NCBI GenBank assembly: GCA_003970805.2
Contig: CP051152.1
Location: 2,790,001-2,854,000, forward strand
Origin: Undibacterium piscinae
GTDB lineage: Bacteria > Pseudomonadota > Gammaproteobacteria > Burkholderiales > Burkholderiaceae_D
Direction of reading: 5' to 3'
Length of the DNA: 64,000 nt
How positions within the stretch are numbered: the stretch's first letter is position 1; every line of letters starts with the position of its first letter. This document shows positions 28,637-40,048 of this stretch, piece by piece. A program made the position numbers and the translations under genes. The notes beneath the pieces are model-generated. The model had not been told where the DNA came from. It worked only from the letters and a program-made list of their open reading frames with translations, and made no database searches.

Positions 28637-28726
28637 AGGGTCTGCGGTTTGGGGAATGACTCAAAACCGTATTCGTGGTGAGGTTCGCTTCAGCAGTTTT
28701 TAGCTATCCATGTTCCAGTGTCCGCT

Positions 28727-29425
28727 TTACATGGCGATGCCAAATAGCCGCTGCAAGGCCAGACCACCTTGCTTGCTGATGCTGAGCGCGCGACTGTCGA
28801 GGTCGCGCGTTACCCAGCCGCGCTGCAGCATCAGGCTGAGCAAAGCGGCACCTAGGGCGCCGCCCAGGTGGGGTCTGCGTTCGCTCCAGTCGAGGCAGGA
28901 GCAGGCAAACCGTCGCCGTAGTTTCAGCGTAGCGCCGACATCGACGCCGATCTCCTGCAAACCGTTTTGCCCCGCCTCGCTCAAGCTATAGGCGGGATCA
29001 TCCGAGGCACCTGGCAGCAACCAGCCGCGTTCCATTATGCAATCGTGGATCTGCACCGCAACGGTACCCGCCATGTGGTCGTAACAGGTGCGCGCATGAC
29101 GCAACCTGGCCGGGGTATTCGGTACGAACCTGGTTTTAGTGACGCCCGCCAGCGAGAGCAAGGCTTCCAGCGCGGCCGCCACTTCGGCGCTAGCCAACTG
29201 GTAGTAGCGGTGCTTGCCCTGCGTCATCAGCTTGACCAGATTTTGCTGCTTGAGTTTAGATAAATGCACGCTGGTGGTGGACGGGCTGACCTCGGCCACG
29301 GTCGCCAGTTCGGTACTGGTTCTGGCATGCCCATCCATCAGGCAGCACAGGATGCGCGCGCGTGCCGGTTCGGCGATGGCGGCGGCTAATTGGGCGAGTC
29401 GGGTATCGGCGTAGTCTGCATGCAT
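28727..29425 (-). CDS. ArsR-family winged-helix transcriptional regulator
   Basis: 233 residues; the HTH is in the N-terminal third. LAAAIAEPARARILCCLMDG, STELATVAEVSPSTTSVHLS, KLKQQNLVKLMTQGKHRYYQ is a typical ArsR/SmtB winged helix. The long C-terminal extension (about 140 residues) contains several cysteines and histidines (ARTCYDHM, FACSCLDW) and no recognised domain. It is divergent from the P450 gene 73 bases away and probably controls it. The intergenic TTGAT...ATCAA pair (near 29428-29460) is a weak operator candidate. Confidence 0.88.
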   Translation of the reverse strand: MHADYADTRLAQLAAAIAEPARARILCCLMDGHARTSTELATVAEVSPSTTSVHLSKLKQQNLVKLMTQGKHRYYQLASAEVAAALEALLSLAGVTKTRFVPNTPARLRHARTCYDHMAGTVAVQIHDCIMERGWLLPGASDDPAYSLSEAGQNGLQEIGVDVGATLKLRRRFACSCLDWSERRPHLGGALGAALLSLMLQRGWVTRDLDSRALSISKQGGLALQRLFGIAM

Positions 29426-29498
29426 AGTTTGATGGTAAGCGAAGTGTTGCGGGTAATCAAGCGCTACACTGCATCACCTTTCCCCTTGAATACAGATT

Positions 29499-30671
29499 AT
29501 GTTCCCATCGAATCCCGTCACCGCCGTGTGCCATCCTGATCCTTATCCCTACTACCGCAGTTTGCTGGCCGGGCCCGGCCTGCAATTTGATGAGGGACTC
29601 AAGCTATGGGTCGCCAGCAGTGCCGCAGTGGTGCGGCAAGTGTTGGAACACGCCGATTGCCTGGTCAGACCCCTGGCCGAGCCGGTACCGCGCGCCATCG
29701 TCGGCAGCAGTGCCGGGCAAGTGTTTGCCTATCTGGTGAGGATGAACGAAGGCAGCGCCCATGCCGTGCCCAAGCTGGCTTTGCAGCAGACCTTGGCGGC
29801 ACTTGATCCGGCCCGGATTGGCGCCAGAGCCAGTTATTTTTCCGCCTTGCTGGCACCGCGCCATGGGGTGCCAACGGCGGCTGGCCTGAACGCCTGGATG
29901 TTCGATTTGCCGGTGTATGTGGTAGGCGATCTGCTCGGTTTTGCCGAAGCCGGATTGCCGCAACTGGCGTTGTGGATGGGTGATTTCGTGCGTTGCCTGT
30001 CGCCCTTAAGCGATGAGTCGCAACTGGCTGCCGCCAGCGTCGCCGCGCAGGCTTTGCTAGCGCGTTTCGCGGAACTGCTAGCCGCTGCCGTGCCAACGGT
30101 AGATAGTTTGTTAAGCCGCTTACAGCAAGCCGCGCAGCAGGCTGGCTGGCAGCATGCGCTACTGGCTAATCTGATTGGCTTGTTATCGCAAACCTATGAG
30201 GCAACGGCTGGCTTAATCGGGAATAGTCTGGTGGCCTTGCTGAGCCAGCCCGATTTGCAACAGCAAATGCGGCTGGCACCGGAGCAAACCGCGGCGCTGC
30301 TGGAAGAGGTTTGCCGTTACGATCCGCCGGTGCAAAATACGCGCCGCTTTGTGGCGAACGCTTGCTGCATAGCCGGTGTCGCGCTGCAACCCGGTGACGT
30401 CATCTTGCTGGTGCTGGCGGCCGCCGGGCGCGATGATCAGGCGCATCCGAATGCCAATCAGTTCGTCCTCGATCGCCCGGCTAGGCAATTGTTTGGCTTT
30501 GGCCATGGCCGGCATCTGTGCCCGGGACAACAGCTGGCAGCCAGCATTGTGAATGCAGCGCTACAGAGCTTGCTGGCGCTGCCGCTCAGCTTAGACCCAG
30601 CGCAGCTGCAATGGAGTTACCGGCGCTCGCTGAACGGCCGCTTACCGCTGTTTCAGCCAGTATGTCATTAA
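29499..30671 (+). CDS. Cytochrome P450
   Basis: 390 residues, a soluble bacterial P450. The heme-binding loop is LFGFGHGRHLCPGQQLA with the thiolate cysteine. The K-helix ExxR motif is EEVCRYDPPVQNTRR. The I-helix is the unusual LLSQTYEATAGLIGNSL, where the common AGxxT/D pattern becomes EATAG, so oxygen activation may be atypical. No ferredoxin or reductase is encoded nearby, so electron partners must lie elsewhere. The next gene, a small monooxygenase-fold protein, starts 35 bases on and is likely co-transcribed. The reaction is unknown. Confidence 0.93.
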   Translation: MFPSNPVTAVCHPDPYPYYRSLLAGPGLQFDEGLKLWVASSAAVVRQVLEHADCLVRPLAEPVPRAIVGSSAGQVFAYLVRMNEGSAHAVPKLALQQTLAALDPARIGARASYFSALLAPRHGVPTAAGLNAWMFDLPVYVVGDLLGFAEAGLPQLALWMGDFVRCLSPLSDESQLAAASVAAQALLARFAELLAAAVPTVDSLLSRLQQAAQQAGWQHALLANLIGLLSQTYEATAGLIGNSLVALLSQPDLQQQMRLAPEQTAALLEEVCRYDPPVQNTRRFVANACCIAGVALQPGDVILLVLAAAGRDDQAHPNANQFVLDRPARQLFGFGHGRHLCPGQQLAASIVNAALQSLLALPLSLDPAQLQWSYRRSLNGRLPLFQPVCH

Positions 30672-30705
30672 CTAATTTTTCTTCCCCTTCCCTGAAAGCC
30701 AAAAA

Positions 30706-31050
30706 ATGATCGCCGTTATTTTTGAAGTACTGCCGCATGCCGCCTCCAGGCAAGCCTATCTGGATATCGCCGCTGCACTCTCCCCTGTGCTCAAGGAAAT
30801 GGATGGGTTTATTTCCATAGAGCGCTTTCAGAGCCTCAGTGACCCGCAAAAAATCCTCTCGCTGTCGTTTTGGCGCGATGAAGCCGCGGTGGCCGGCTGG
30901 CGCAAGCGCGAAGCCCACCGCGCAGCGCAAAGCCAGGGACGTAATGTGGTGTTTCAGGATTACCGCCTGCGCATCGCCGGCGTGATCCGCGATTACGGCA
31001 TGACTGAGCGCGAGCAAGCACCGGCGGACAGCCGCAGTGTGCATGGCTAG
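30706..31050 (+). CDS. Antibiotic biosynthesis monooxygenase (ABM)-fold protein
   Basis: A 114-residue ferredoxin-like ABM-domain protein. FEVLPHAASRQAYLDIAAAL, LKEMDGFISIERFQSLSDP, and SLSFWRDEAAVAGWRKREAH show the typical dimeric alpha/beta barrel pattern. Small ABM proteins act as cofactor-free oxygenases or heme-handling enzymes, which suits the P450 just upstream. The last 162 bases (30889-31050) recur, diverged but equal in length, at 40428-40589 on the far side of the adhesin locus. Confidence 0.9.
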   Translation: MIAVIFEVLPHAASRQAYLDIAAALSPVLKEMDGFISIERFQSLSDPQKILSLSFWRDEAAVAGWRKREAHRAAQSQGRNVVFQDYRLRIAGVIRDYGMTEREQAPADSRSVHG

Positions 31051-31275
31051 CGGTTCAGCGCTCATTTTGCCAGAGCGGAAGTTTTTTCGGTCTACGGAAG
31101 ATTTCCCCTTCATGACTGCACCGGACTGCCTTCGCCTTTTGCATCGCCGCTGGCACCGGCGCTGGGATTCCGATGGCTCTGGAGCTGCTCGATTTCTTGT
31201 AACGCACACCGGCACTGCGTATCTGCTTTGGCGCTAATTGCCACTGGCGCTGTTTTTTGCGGATCACCGAAGAGC

Positions 31276-34200
31276 TTAGCCTGCTCGTTTGCCGGCATCG
31301 GCCTGCGCTTTGGCTTCCGCATTGGCTTCGGCACTGACTTTGCCGGCATCGGCCTCGATCGGCACTGATGCCATCGCCCGGCCGTATGCGTGGTTTTGGA
31401 ACTACTTTTGAGTTCTATATCCTGCGCGGCCAGAGTCACGATGTCTTTACCACTGATATCGAGATTGCCGTCGGCATGTACATCGGCGCCAACGAAGAGC
31501 GCGGTGTTTTCTGCCGCAATTTTCATCTTGCCGCCAGACTTCAGGCTAGAGCCGCTATTGGTGAGCTTGTATTCACTGGTTTTTTCATTTTCCGTACGCG
31601 CCCCGAATGTGGTGGTGCCACCGGCTTCCGCATTTGCCTTTGCCTCGCCGGAGGCGTTCGTGCCTATCGTGCCAGCCTTGGCTTGTCCGTTGGCGCCGGC
31701 CTTGGCGGAAGCGTCACCTTCGTTGTAGATGCCGACCGAGGTGGTGGTGGTTTCGGTGTTGCTCCATGTTTCGTTGCGGCCAGCCAGTACTGCGATTTCC
31801 TTGGCTTCCAGCGTCATGTCACCGCCACTTTCCACGTTCGAACCCTGTACTGTCAGCTTGCCATCGGTTTTTGCCTTGAGGTTGCCGTTCACCTTGAAAT
31901 TCGAAGCCACGCTGGTGTTGGAGCCAGAGCGTGTCGTGCTGGTGGTGACTTCCGACAGCTTCAGATCGGAAGTGCCGCTAGCACCTGCTCCGGCATCGGC
32001 ATTGGCTTCGGCGCTGGCATAGAGGTCGCCGTTTTTCTTGCTGTCACCGGTCTTGGCGCCCGATTTCTTTTCACCGGCATTATCCATTTTCAGGTAAGTC
32101 GTGGTTTCGGTACGGGTGGTGGTGCGCTCTTCGTTGAGGCCATCGAGTATGCTGATGCCTTTCTTGGCGTCAATCTCGGCATCTCCCTTGATATCGACAT
32201 TCGAGCCTTGTACCACCATTTCTTTTTCCGCCTTGATCGTGGCATTGCCGCCGACATTCAGGGTAGAGCCGAAATTTGTGCCCTTAAAGCTGTCGGTCGT
32301 GACTTTTTCCTTACCTGCCAAGCCGCCGCCTACCCCGAGACCCGAGGTAGTTTCTTCTGAATGCACGGTGGTTTTATCCTGCCGCGCTATCACGTTGAAG
32401 CTGCCGCCGGTATCGACTGCCAGATCGCCCTTGACGTCCACGCTGCTACCGGCAATCGTGGTGTCACCGCCACTCTTGATGCTGAGATTGCCGCCGCTGT
32501 TGAGTTTTGAACCCAGATTATTTTCCGTCGTTGTGGTGGTGCTGGAGCGGGTGTTATGCAGCAGATTGCCTGACGAGGAATGCGTGGTGTCGGTGGTTTT
32601 GTCGACGATGGTGTCAAACGTGACATTGCCGCCGGCCGCCAGCGAGGCATTGCCTTTGGCGTCGACATCGGCACCTTTGACGATGATATCCTGCTTGGCA
32701 TCAAGCGAGAGGTTGCCGGTGGCGCTGATGCCAGCGGTTTTACCGATCACGGTCGCGTAGTTTTCGCTATTGCCGTCGCCCTTCGCCAGGGTTTCATTCC
32801 TGATGCTGCCTTCAGTGGAGGTGAGCGATACATTGCCGCCAGTGATGGTGCCGCTGGTATTGCTAATATCACCTTTGGAAACCACGCTCAGTGATTCGCT
32901 ACCGCTGATCGTACCGCCGGTATTGCTCAGCGAGCTCAGGTTCATTTTGACATTGTCGCCGGAGATCACCGCGCCGCTGACGATGGCATCGCGGGTCTTG
33001 CTGGACAGGTAGACCACCGGTGCCAGCACTTTTTGGCCGGCAACCGTGGTTTCCACCATCCACACCACATCTTCTTGCAGGTTCTTGATCTGATCGGCGC
33101 TTAGTGCCGCGCCGAAAGTGAAGCCGGCGCGCTTGCCTTCGGCCAAGGCCTGATCCATCAGGCGTTGCATCTGCCCCGCTTCATTGCCGTAGCCCTTGAG
33201 GATATTGCTGCCGGTCTGGTTGATTAGTTGCTGACGTATCAGATAGGCTTCGTAATTGGCGTCACCCAGACGTTTGATGACGCTGTCGGGATTGTAGCCA
33301 TAACGCTGCGCCATGTAATCGGAACCGACATAGTTGGAACTGACATGGAACAAGGGATTGGTCTCGACCAGATACTTGCTGCCCGGTGCCAGATTAGGCA
33401 CAAAATAACCGTTAGGGTTGGAAGGCAGAGTGATCAGCAGACCGCCGAAATGAATCGCCGGTTTGCCTTGTGCATTGGTGACGCCGGCGACGCCGGAACC
33501 GAGGTTTGCGCCGTTTACCGTGCCGCCCAAGGCTGTGCCATTACTGCTATCGGTACCGGTGACGGCACCGCCCAAAGCGCTGCCGCTGGCGCCGCTTTCG
33601 TTTTTCTTTTTGGTCGAGACCGACAATGCGGAACCCTGATTGACCAGCGCGAAACCGGAGGCATTCAAATTGCTGGCGAAAATGCCAGCGCCTATATTGC
33701 TGATTTGCGACTCGCCATTGACGAAGCTTTGGTTATTTCTGGTGACATGATCATCATAGGTTGCCGGTCCTAAGGCGATCCAGTGAGTGAAAATTTCCCA
33801 GGTGTTTTTATGCGATTTCCGGTTGAGTGCCAGATCATTGTTGGTAAATTGTGCGCCAGAAATCGCACTGCTCAGGTTGACCGTGGAACCCGAGATCACG
33901 CCGCCGGTGTTATACGCGTTGCTGAAATCGACGATAGACAGGCTATTGGCCGCAATGATCTGCGGTTTAAAACCAGGTTGGCCGCCCTGATAGTATTGAT
34001 GTGATTCGCCGTCACGGTGCCAGTACTGGGTCTGTTTATCGTCAGCGCCATCTTTATAGTTATCGGTCGAATCATGTACGTCGCTCCCCCAGTTGATAGC
34101 GGTCCAGGCACGGGTATCGCCGCCGGCCACTTCGTTGCGGAAGGTGTTGGCGGAGATCCGGATGTCACGTCCGGCTGTGACGGTATGGTCATTGACGAAG

Positions 34201-37200
34201 GTGTTTGCCGTGATGCTGATATCGCGGTCTGAATCTATCGTGCCGCTGATTGCGGCATTGGTAAAGGTGGCTGGAGTTGATGCCGTCAGCTGATTGCCGG
34301 CATATAGGGCACCGGCATTGTAGAGATTGCCGTCGCGCGCGATCAGCGTGAGATTGTTGAGCGCCGAGTATCCGCCGGTATTGCTGTTGCTGACGGAACT
34401 GGCGGAAAACGTCAGGTCACCACTGGAGTGCACCGCACCGTTATTGCTAAAGCTGTTGGCGAGCCTGATGCTGGCGCTGCCGCTACCGGAATTGACCGCA
34501 ACGATGCGTGCAGCGCTGCCGCCGAAAGACAGCGAATTGGCGTTGATAGTCATGCCCTTGTCAGAACTGAGCATGCCGTTATTGCCTATGCTGAGCGTAC
34601 CGAGGTTAAGGTAGACGCTGTCGCCCAACAGAATGGCGTTGTTGCCTAGCGTTAGATCCATGCCGTTGCCGCCGCCGTTCCCACTTAGATCCATCAGACC
34701 ACCGGATTGCAGGCGGCTGTTATTGTTCAGGGTGTAAAACGTATCGCTGCCGCGCACGGTCAGTGCGCCGCCTATCAGCAGATTGGCGTTGTTGGTGAGG
34801 GTATTGGCTACGGTGATGCTGGCCGCCCCAGCCGATTGCAGCGTGCCGTTATTGCTCAGGCTGTTGGCCGTGATACTGCCGCTACCGGCGGCCGTGCTGG
34901 CCAGGTTAAGCGTACCGGTATTGCTGATGTCGCCGCTGGCGCTGATGCTGCTGGCGGCGTTGCCAGCCTGCATATTGCCGCCATTGTTCAGGCTGGCCAG
35001 GCTCAGGTCCAGTTGATCGCCCAACAGACTGGCACCGGCGTTATTGTTGAGGGTGATCGCGGTGCCGGCCAGATGTAAGCGGTCACCGCTAGCGTTGCCA
35101 GCCTGCAGGTAAGCGCCCGACTGATTCGTGACGCTCAGGGCGCTACCGTTGGAGGCGATGTTCAGGTCATCTGCCGCAATCAGTTTGCCGGCGTTGTTGA
35201 GGCTGTTGCCACTCAGCTTGAGATTGAGATCCTGGGCTGACTGGATGACGCCGCTGCCCGTATTGCTGAGAGTGGCTACATTGAGCGTGCCACCATAGGA
35301 GGCCGAGGTTGAGACCAGCAGTTTACCGCTATTGCTCAGCGCGCCAGTGCTGATGTTGCTGCCCTGATTGGCTTGCAGGGTGCCGGTATTGCTTAGGCTG
35401 GCCGAATGGACAGTGAGGTCATCGGCGCTCAGCAAGGTACCGTCATTGCTTAAGGCATTGCTGACATTGATGGCGATGCCGGATGTGCTTTGCAGGGTGC
35501 CGCTGTTAGTCAGGGTGCCGGCGCTGATATTGCTATCGCCGCTGCCTCCGGTGGCGAGCGTCAGTACACCGCTATTGCTCAGCATGGCGCTGCTGCTGAT
35601 ACTGCTGCTGGCCGTGCCGCCCTGGATGGTGCCGGCATTGTTCAGGCTGGCCAGGTTTAGGCTCAGTTGATCGCCCAGCATATAGGCGTTGGCCGCATTG
35701 TTGAGGCTGACCGGGGTGCCGCCTAGATTCAGGCTGTCACCGCTGGTATTGCCAGCTTGTAGATAGGCGCCGGTTTGGTTATTTACGCTTAAACCGCCGC
35801 CAGTCGATGTCAGGTTCAGGTCATCCGCGGCGATGATCTTGCCCGAATTGCTGAGGCTGGCGCCGGACAGCGTGATGTTGAGATTTTGTGCCGATTGGAT
35901 CACGCCGCTGGCGCTGTTGTTGAGGCTGCTGACACTCAGCAGACCGGCGTGGCTGGCTGAATCAGAGGCGATCAGTTTGCCGCTGTTATTGAGTACGCCG
36001 GTGCTGATGCTGGCGCCTCGCGTGGCTTGTAATGTACCGCTATTGTCCAGGCTGGCCGAATTGCTGTTCAAGCCAGCCTTGGCCAGCAGGACTCCGGAGT
36101 TAATCAGCGCATTGCCGATCGCCAGCTGCATCGCATTATTTGCCTGTACGGTGCCGCTGTTGTTGAGGCTGGCGAGCGCCAGGCTGATGTCATTGGCCAA
36201 TACGGTGCCGGCCTGGGTATCAAACGTGGCTTTGCTAGCGCTGATGCTTAGCGCGTTGCCGGCCTGGATCACGCCGCTGGCGCTATTGCTGACGACCAGC
36301 GCTGAGTTGGCCGCTGCAATGTTCAAGTCATGCGTTGCCAACAGCTTGCCTCTATTGCTCAGGCTGCCGCCGATATTGATGTTGAGGTCTTCCTGTGACT
36401 GCAGGGTACCGCTGTTGTCGAGCGAATTCAGGTTGAGGCTGGCGGATTTTCCGGCGGTAGTCGAACCTGTCAGGGTTCCCGAATTGTTCAGGCTGTTGGC
36501 TTGCAGGCTGATGCCCGCGGTGGCTTGCAGGTTGCCGGTATTGATAAAATTTGCCGCTTTGGCAGTGATGTTGGTATCGGCTAGCAGGCTGCCGGTATTC
36601 GTGAAATTTTCGGTGCTGCCATTGTTCTGGTCGGCGATATCGAGCGTGCCTGCTGCATGTATGGTGCCGGAGTTGAGCACGTTGGCGTTGCTACGCAATA
36701 TCAGGCTGCCGGCGTCGGCGGTCATGGTGCCGGCATTATTGATGCCATTGCCGGCATTCAGGCGTAGCGTTCCTGAGCTGCTTTGTATTCCCTGGGTGGC
36801 GCCAGCGCTGGTGCTGATGTTACCGCCACTGGAAGTTAGCGTCAGGTCGTTGTTGGCACGCACCGCTGCGGTAGCCAGGTTCAGATTGCCAGTCGCGCTT
36901 AAATCGAGGCTACTACCGGCATACAGGGTAGCACTGCCGCCCGCTATCGTCAGACTGCCAAAATTACCGGATAAGGCCTGCCCTGCCCCCCATACTGCGC
37001 CGTCTATCGTGGCATTGCCAGTGATGGCCAACTTGCTGTTGCCACCGGCAAAACGCATTTTGCCAGCGCTGCTGGTATCGCTCAGGCTGGCAGCGCTGAG
37101 CGCGAGCTGATTTGCGGCATATAGTTCGGCTTCGCTGAGCTTGAGCTGCCCAGCGGTGGTAATTGCCAGGTCATGCTTAGCCGATACTTTGGCGCTGCTA

Positions 37201-38249
37201 CCATTCAGGAAGACATCTTGAATGCCGCTATTCGAACTGCTGTTGATGCTGGCATCGCGTGCCGCGCTGATGGCTGACTGCAGCTCTATCTTGCCGGCGC
37301 TATTGATGCTGAAATCATCAGCGCTGGCGGCGGCGTCGCCTGCCATGCGTACCCCCACGCCCGCTTCGGTCGCGATGATGCGGATACGGCCGGCATACAT
37401 GCCGCCAAGCGTGGTGGAATCGAGCGCATAAGCTGGTGCTGCGCCTTCACCGGCGAGTGGCTGACCTACGCTACGGTCGGCATAATTCCAGCTATTGCTA
37501 CCGGTAGTGATGCCCAGACTGCCATGGCCCAGGGTATTGATCTTGCCGTTGACTTTCACCGAACGCGCGACGATATCGAGGATCTGCTGGCTGCTGGCAT
37601 TCGCGCCCAGGCCTTCGATCAGTACATCGCCGCGGTTGACGTTAAAGCCATTCAGACTGCCGTCAGCCGCGATATTTGAGGTGCCGGTCGTGAGAGTGAC
37701 GCGGTCGGTATTGATGAAGCCGCAGCCGTTACAACTAATTCCGTTCGGGTTGGCGACAATGACGTCGGCTTTGCCGCCCAGTACTTCGGTGAACCCGGCC
37801 AGGGTACTGCGATTGGTCGACACCACTTCATTGAGAATGATCTTCGCTTCCTGGACCAGGTTCAGGTTGGAGATGACCTGCCCGGCCAATTGCGACTGGC
37901 GTGAGACCAGGCTGTTGTTACCGTTGTTGAGCACCACACCTTTGGTCTCGACATCGTAGCGGGTAAATTTATTGTGCGACAAACCTTTGGCATTGGCAGT
38001 TTCGATATTTACTACCGGCACGCCGTTGGCGGAAATATAGGCGTTGGTCTTGCCGCTGGCGGGTACTGCCGTGGTCGATGCCAGTTCGGCCAGTGCCGGC
38101 AAGGCGCTCAAGCCCGAGGCGAGCAGCGCGGCCAGCATGGCTTTGCGGGCGGCGCGACCACTGCCCTTGCCACGGCCTTTAGCGGTTTCAGCGACAGCAA
38201 CCCAGGTACCAGTGTGTTCATTCCAAATAACGCGGTGTATTTTATTCAT
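31276..38249 (-). CDS. Filamentous haemagglutinin-type TPS adhesin (FhaB-like)
   Basis: About 2,320 residues. The N-terminus has an extended signal peptide (ESPR: MNKIHRVIWNEHTGTWVAVA). The TPS secretion domain follows, including VVLNNGNNSLVSRQSQLAGQ and IVANPNGISCNGCGFINTDR (the NPNGI motif). A very long beta-helix of LSNSGTLQA-like repeats comes next, then haemagglutinin repeats (e.g. NVTFDTIVDKTTDT) and Ala-rich segments. Start 38249 is 8 bases after the transporter stop. Near 31383 one G appears to be missing. Restoring it gives MASVPIEADAGKVSAEANAE and a stop at 31276, in keeping with the Ala-rich style upstream. As written, the frame runs to 31110 in an unnatural Arg/Pro-rich tail. No toxin domain or VENN motif and no immunity gene is visible, so it looks like an adhesin. 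Confidence 0.88.
34870..36420 (-). repeat. Long internal repeats in the adhesin gene
   Basis: Two segments about 654 bases apart (landmarks 35167 and 35821) encode near-parallel 218-residue units. Each runs from an AADDLN segment through TGAYLQAGN or SGAYLQAGN to LLGDQL or MLGDQL. A more diverged third landmark lies at 36328, 507 bases further. The register is a multiple of three, so unit loss or gain would keep the frame. Such repeats let adhesin length vary by recombination. Confidence 0.65.
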
Positions 38250-38257
38250 GATATTTT

Positions 38258-40048
38258 TTACATTGAGTAAGCAAGGCGGAACCAAGTCTGGCTTGATTCT
38301 CTGGTCATGGTGGCTGGCAAGGCCAGTGGTCTGGTATTGATCAATTCCCAGGTAGCGCCGCGCCAATTGACGGCGATGCCGACGGCCATACCGGCCATGT
38401 GCCCTTGCGGAATGTTAGCGGTGCGATTTTTTACTTCGCCCAGGTCATAGCCCAGATAGATGCGGCTGGACATGCTCTCTCCGCCCAGTATCAGTGGCTG
38501 ACGTAGCGAAAGTTCATTGCGCCAGTAGTAGCCGTCGTCGCCGGCCAGGGTGTTATGCACGAAACCGCGTACCGAATACAGCCCGCCTATGGCGATTTGT
38601 TCTGAGCCGTACAAGGTCTGCTTGGCCTTCTGGCTGGTCAGCTGACTGGTGAAGCTGGCGTCTTTATCAAACAGACGCAGCGGAAGGGAGTAGGCAAATC
38701 CTGCCTTAAATTTGGCGAACTGTGCGCGTGCCGCCCAATCCGGCAGGTAGTCCGGATCATGCAGGGCATTTAACTTATCCAGGCCCATGGCGTAACCGAA
38801 ATCGAGAGAGATAGTCCCACCGGCGAAGCTGGTGAACAGATTGCTGTCGATATCGAGCACGGTCAGGGCGCGGCTGCTGACGCCCAGGTACTGGTCGTGC
38901 AGAAAATTTTTCGCGTCTTTGGACGTCAGTGTCACCGCCATCGAGGCGCGACTGGCTTGATCGCGGTACAGGATACGGTCGAGACGTATGTTGTCAACGC
39001 GGTTGTCACCGTTGGAAATCAAATCTAGTCCGCTAGGCACACGGAGCGTGCTGACATAGCGTGAATAGCTGCTGCTCATGGAAAAGGTGGTGTAGCCGAA
39101 CGGGATATTCAAGCCAAAGCTGTCGCTGCCCGAGAATTTTTTATCTTGATTGCCCGGTACGGTTTCCCTGTGCGTGAGAAAAAATAGTTCGTTGAAGCCC
39201 AGCAAGTTATCGACGCTGGCATTGAACGCGGCCTGCTGTTTGCCGGTTGGTTCCGAACCTTGATTATCCAGCGAGAGCGTGGCGTGCCAAGGCGAACGAG
39301 GCTGATTGTGAATCACCACTACGCTGGCGCCAGCTTTTTCGCCGGGCTGGATATCGAGTTGGGCGTTGTTCGAGGAGAGCCGGTTGATCTGGTCTATGCC
39401 CTGTTCCAGATCGCGCAAATTGAGAATGTTTCCAGCTACCCCGGGTAGCACGTTTTGCAGTGAGACGCTGTGCGCATCACCGTCATCGACAATGATTTTC
39501 TCGACATGGCCTTCGATCACAAGAATTTCCAGATGGCCCTTGCTCAAGTCTTGCGGTGCCAGGTAGGCACGGGTGCTGATGTGGCCGCGGTCGATATAGC
39601 GCTTGGTGATCTCGCCCAGCAGACGTTCGAAATCATCGATCTTCAGGCACTGGTGCGTAAATGCGCTGGTGATGCCGTTGCGCGTCCATGACGAGAGCTG
39701 GTTCGCGCCGTTGATGCTAATGCTATCAATCTGGCGGCAGGCTGCACCGAGCGCTGGTACGCTGATTTTTGGCTGTAGTGCTTTGGTATCCATGCCCTCC
39801 GATGGGTCGTTACGGCGGCGTGCTTCGTCCTGATCGTGTTGCAGGCGCAGTTGTTCCTGACGCTGGATCTGATCCAACTGACGTTGCGCGGCACCGATAT
39901 CTACTTGGCTTTGTGCAAAGACGGGATTTGATAGCAGGGTGCTTAGGATAAGACCCAAACCTGATAGCTTAGCAGGACGGGAAACGGCGGATGTGACATT
40001 GCTTCGGCTTTTTTGATAGAGCCGGAAACAGGTAAGCAGGTGATGCAC
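38258..40048 (-). CDS. TPS transporter, ShlB/FhaC/HecB family
   Basis: 596 residues. A long N-terminus with signal segment (LGLILSTLLSNPVFAQ) and a charged helix (ALQ/RRQ-rich, RQLDQIQRQEQLRLQHDQ) leads to POTRA domains, including CLKIDDFERLLGEITKRYID, RGHISTRAYLAPQDLSKG and HLEILVIEGHVEKIIVDDG. A 16-strand barrel follows with the conserved L6 loop motif GLYSVRGFVHNTLAGDDGYY (VRGF). This outer-membrane pore secretes the adhesin encoded immediately downstream; gene order and 8-base spacing indicate a two-gene operon. It is intact. Confidence 0.94.
   Translation of the reverse strand: MHHLLTCFRLYQKSRSNVTSAVSRPAKLSGLGLILSTLLSNPVFAQSQVDIGAAQRQLDQIQRQEQLRLQHDQDEARRRNDPSEGMDTKALQPKISVPALGAACRQIDSISINGANQLSSWTRNGITSAFTHQCLKIDDFERLLGEITKRYIDRGHISTRAYLAPQDLSKGHLEILVIEGHVEKIIVDDGDAHSVSLQNVLPGVAGNILNLRDLEQGIDQINRLSSNNAQLDIQPGEKAGASVVVIHNQPRSPWHATLSLDNQGSEPTGKQQAAFNASVDNLLGFNELFFLTHRETVPGNQDKKFSGSDSFGLNIPFGYTTFSMSSSYSRYVSTLRVPSGLDLISNGDNRVDNIRLDRILYRDQASRASMAVTLTSKDAKNFLHDQYLGVSSRALTVLDIDSNLFTSFAGGTISLDFGYAMGLDKLNALHDPDYLPDWAARAQFAKFKAGFAYSLPLRLFDKDASFTSQLTSQKAKQTLYGSEQIAIGGLYSVRGFVHNTLAGDDGYYWRNELSLRQPLILGGESMSSRIYLGYDLGEVKNRTANIPQGHMAGMAVGIAVNWRGATWELINTRPLALPATMTRESSQTWFRLAYSM

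Noticed and set aside
31110..31390. Contact-dependent inhibition toxin tip and immunity gene
   Set aside because: No VENN motif, no toxin-like domain and no small downstream gene; the Arg/Pro-rich tail is best explained by a one-base slip.
31368..32360. 330-residue plus-strand open frame
   Set aside because: Antisense shadow of the adhesin haemagglutinin-repeat region, which has clear family motifs.
34870..36420. Regular repeats considered as a possible CRISPR array
   Set aside because: Units are 507-654 bases, in frame and protein-coding; no short direct repeats with unique spacers, and no cas genes in the window.
35833..37110. 425-residue plus-strand open frame opposite the adhesin gene
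   Set aside because: Leu/Pro-rich text that mirrors the Asn/Ser/Gly repeat codons of the adhesin on the other strand; no start context and no family resemblance.
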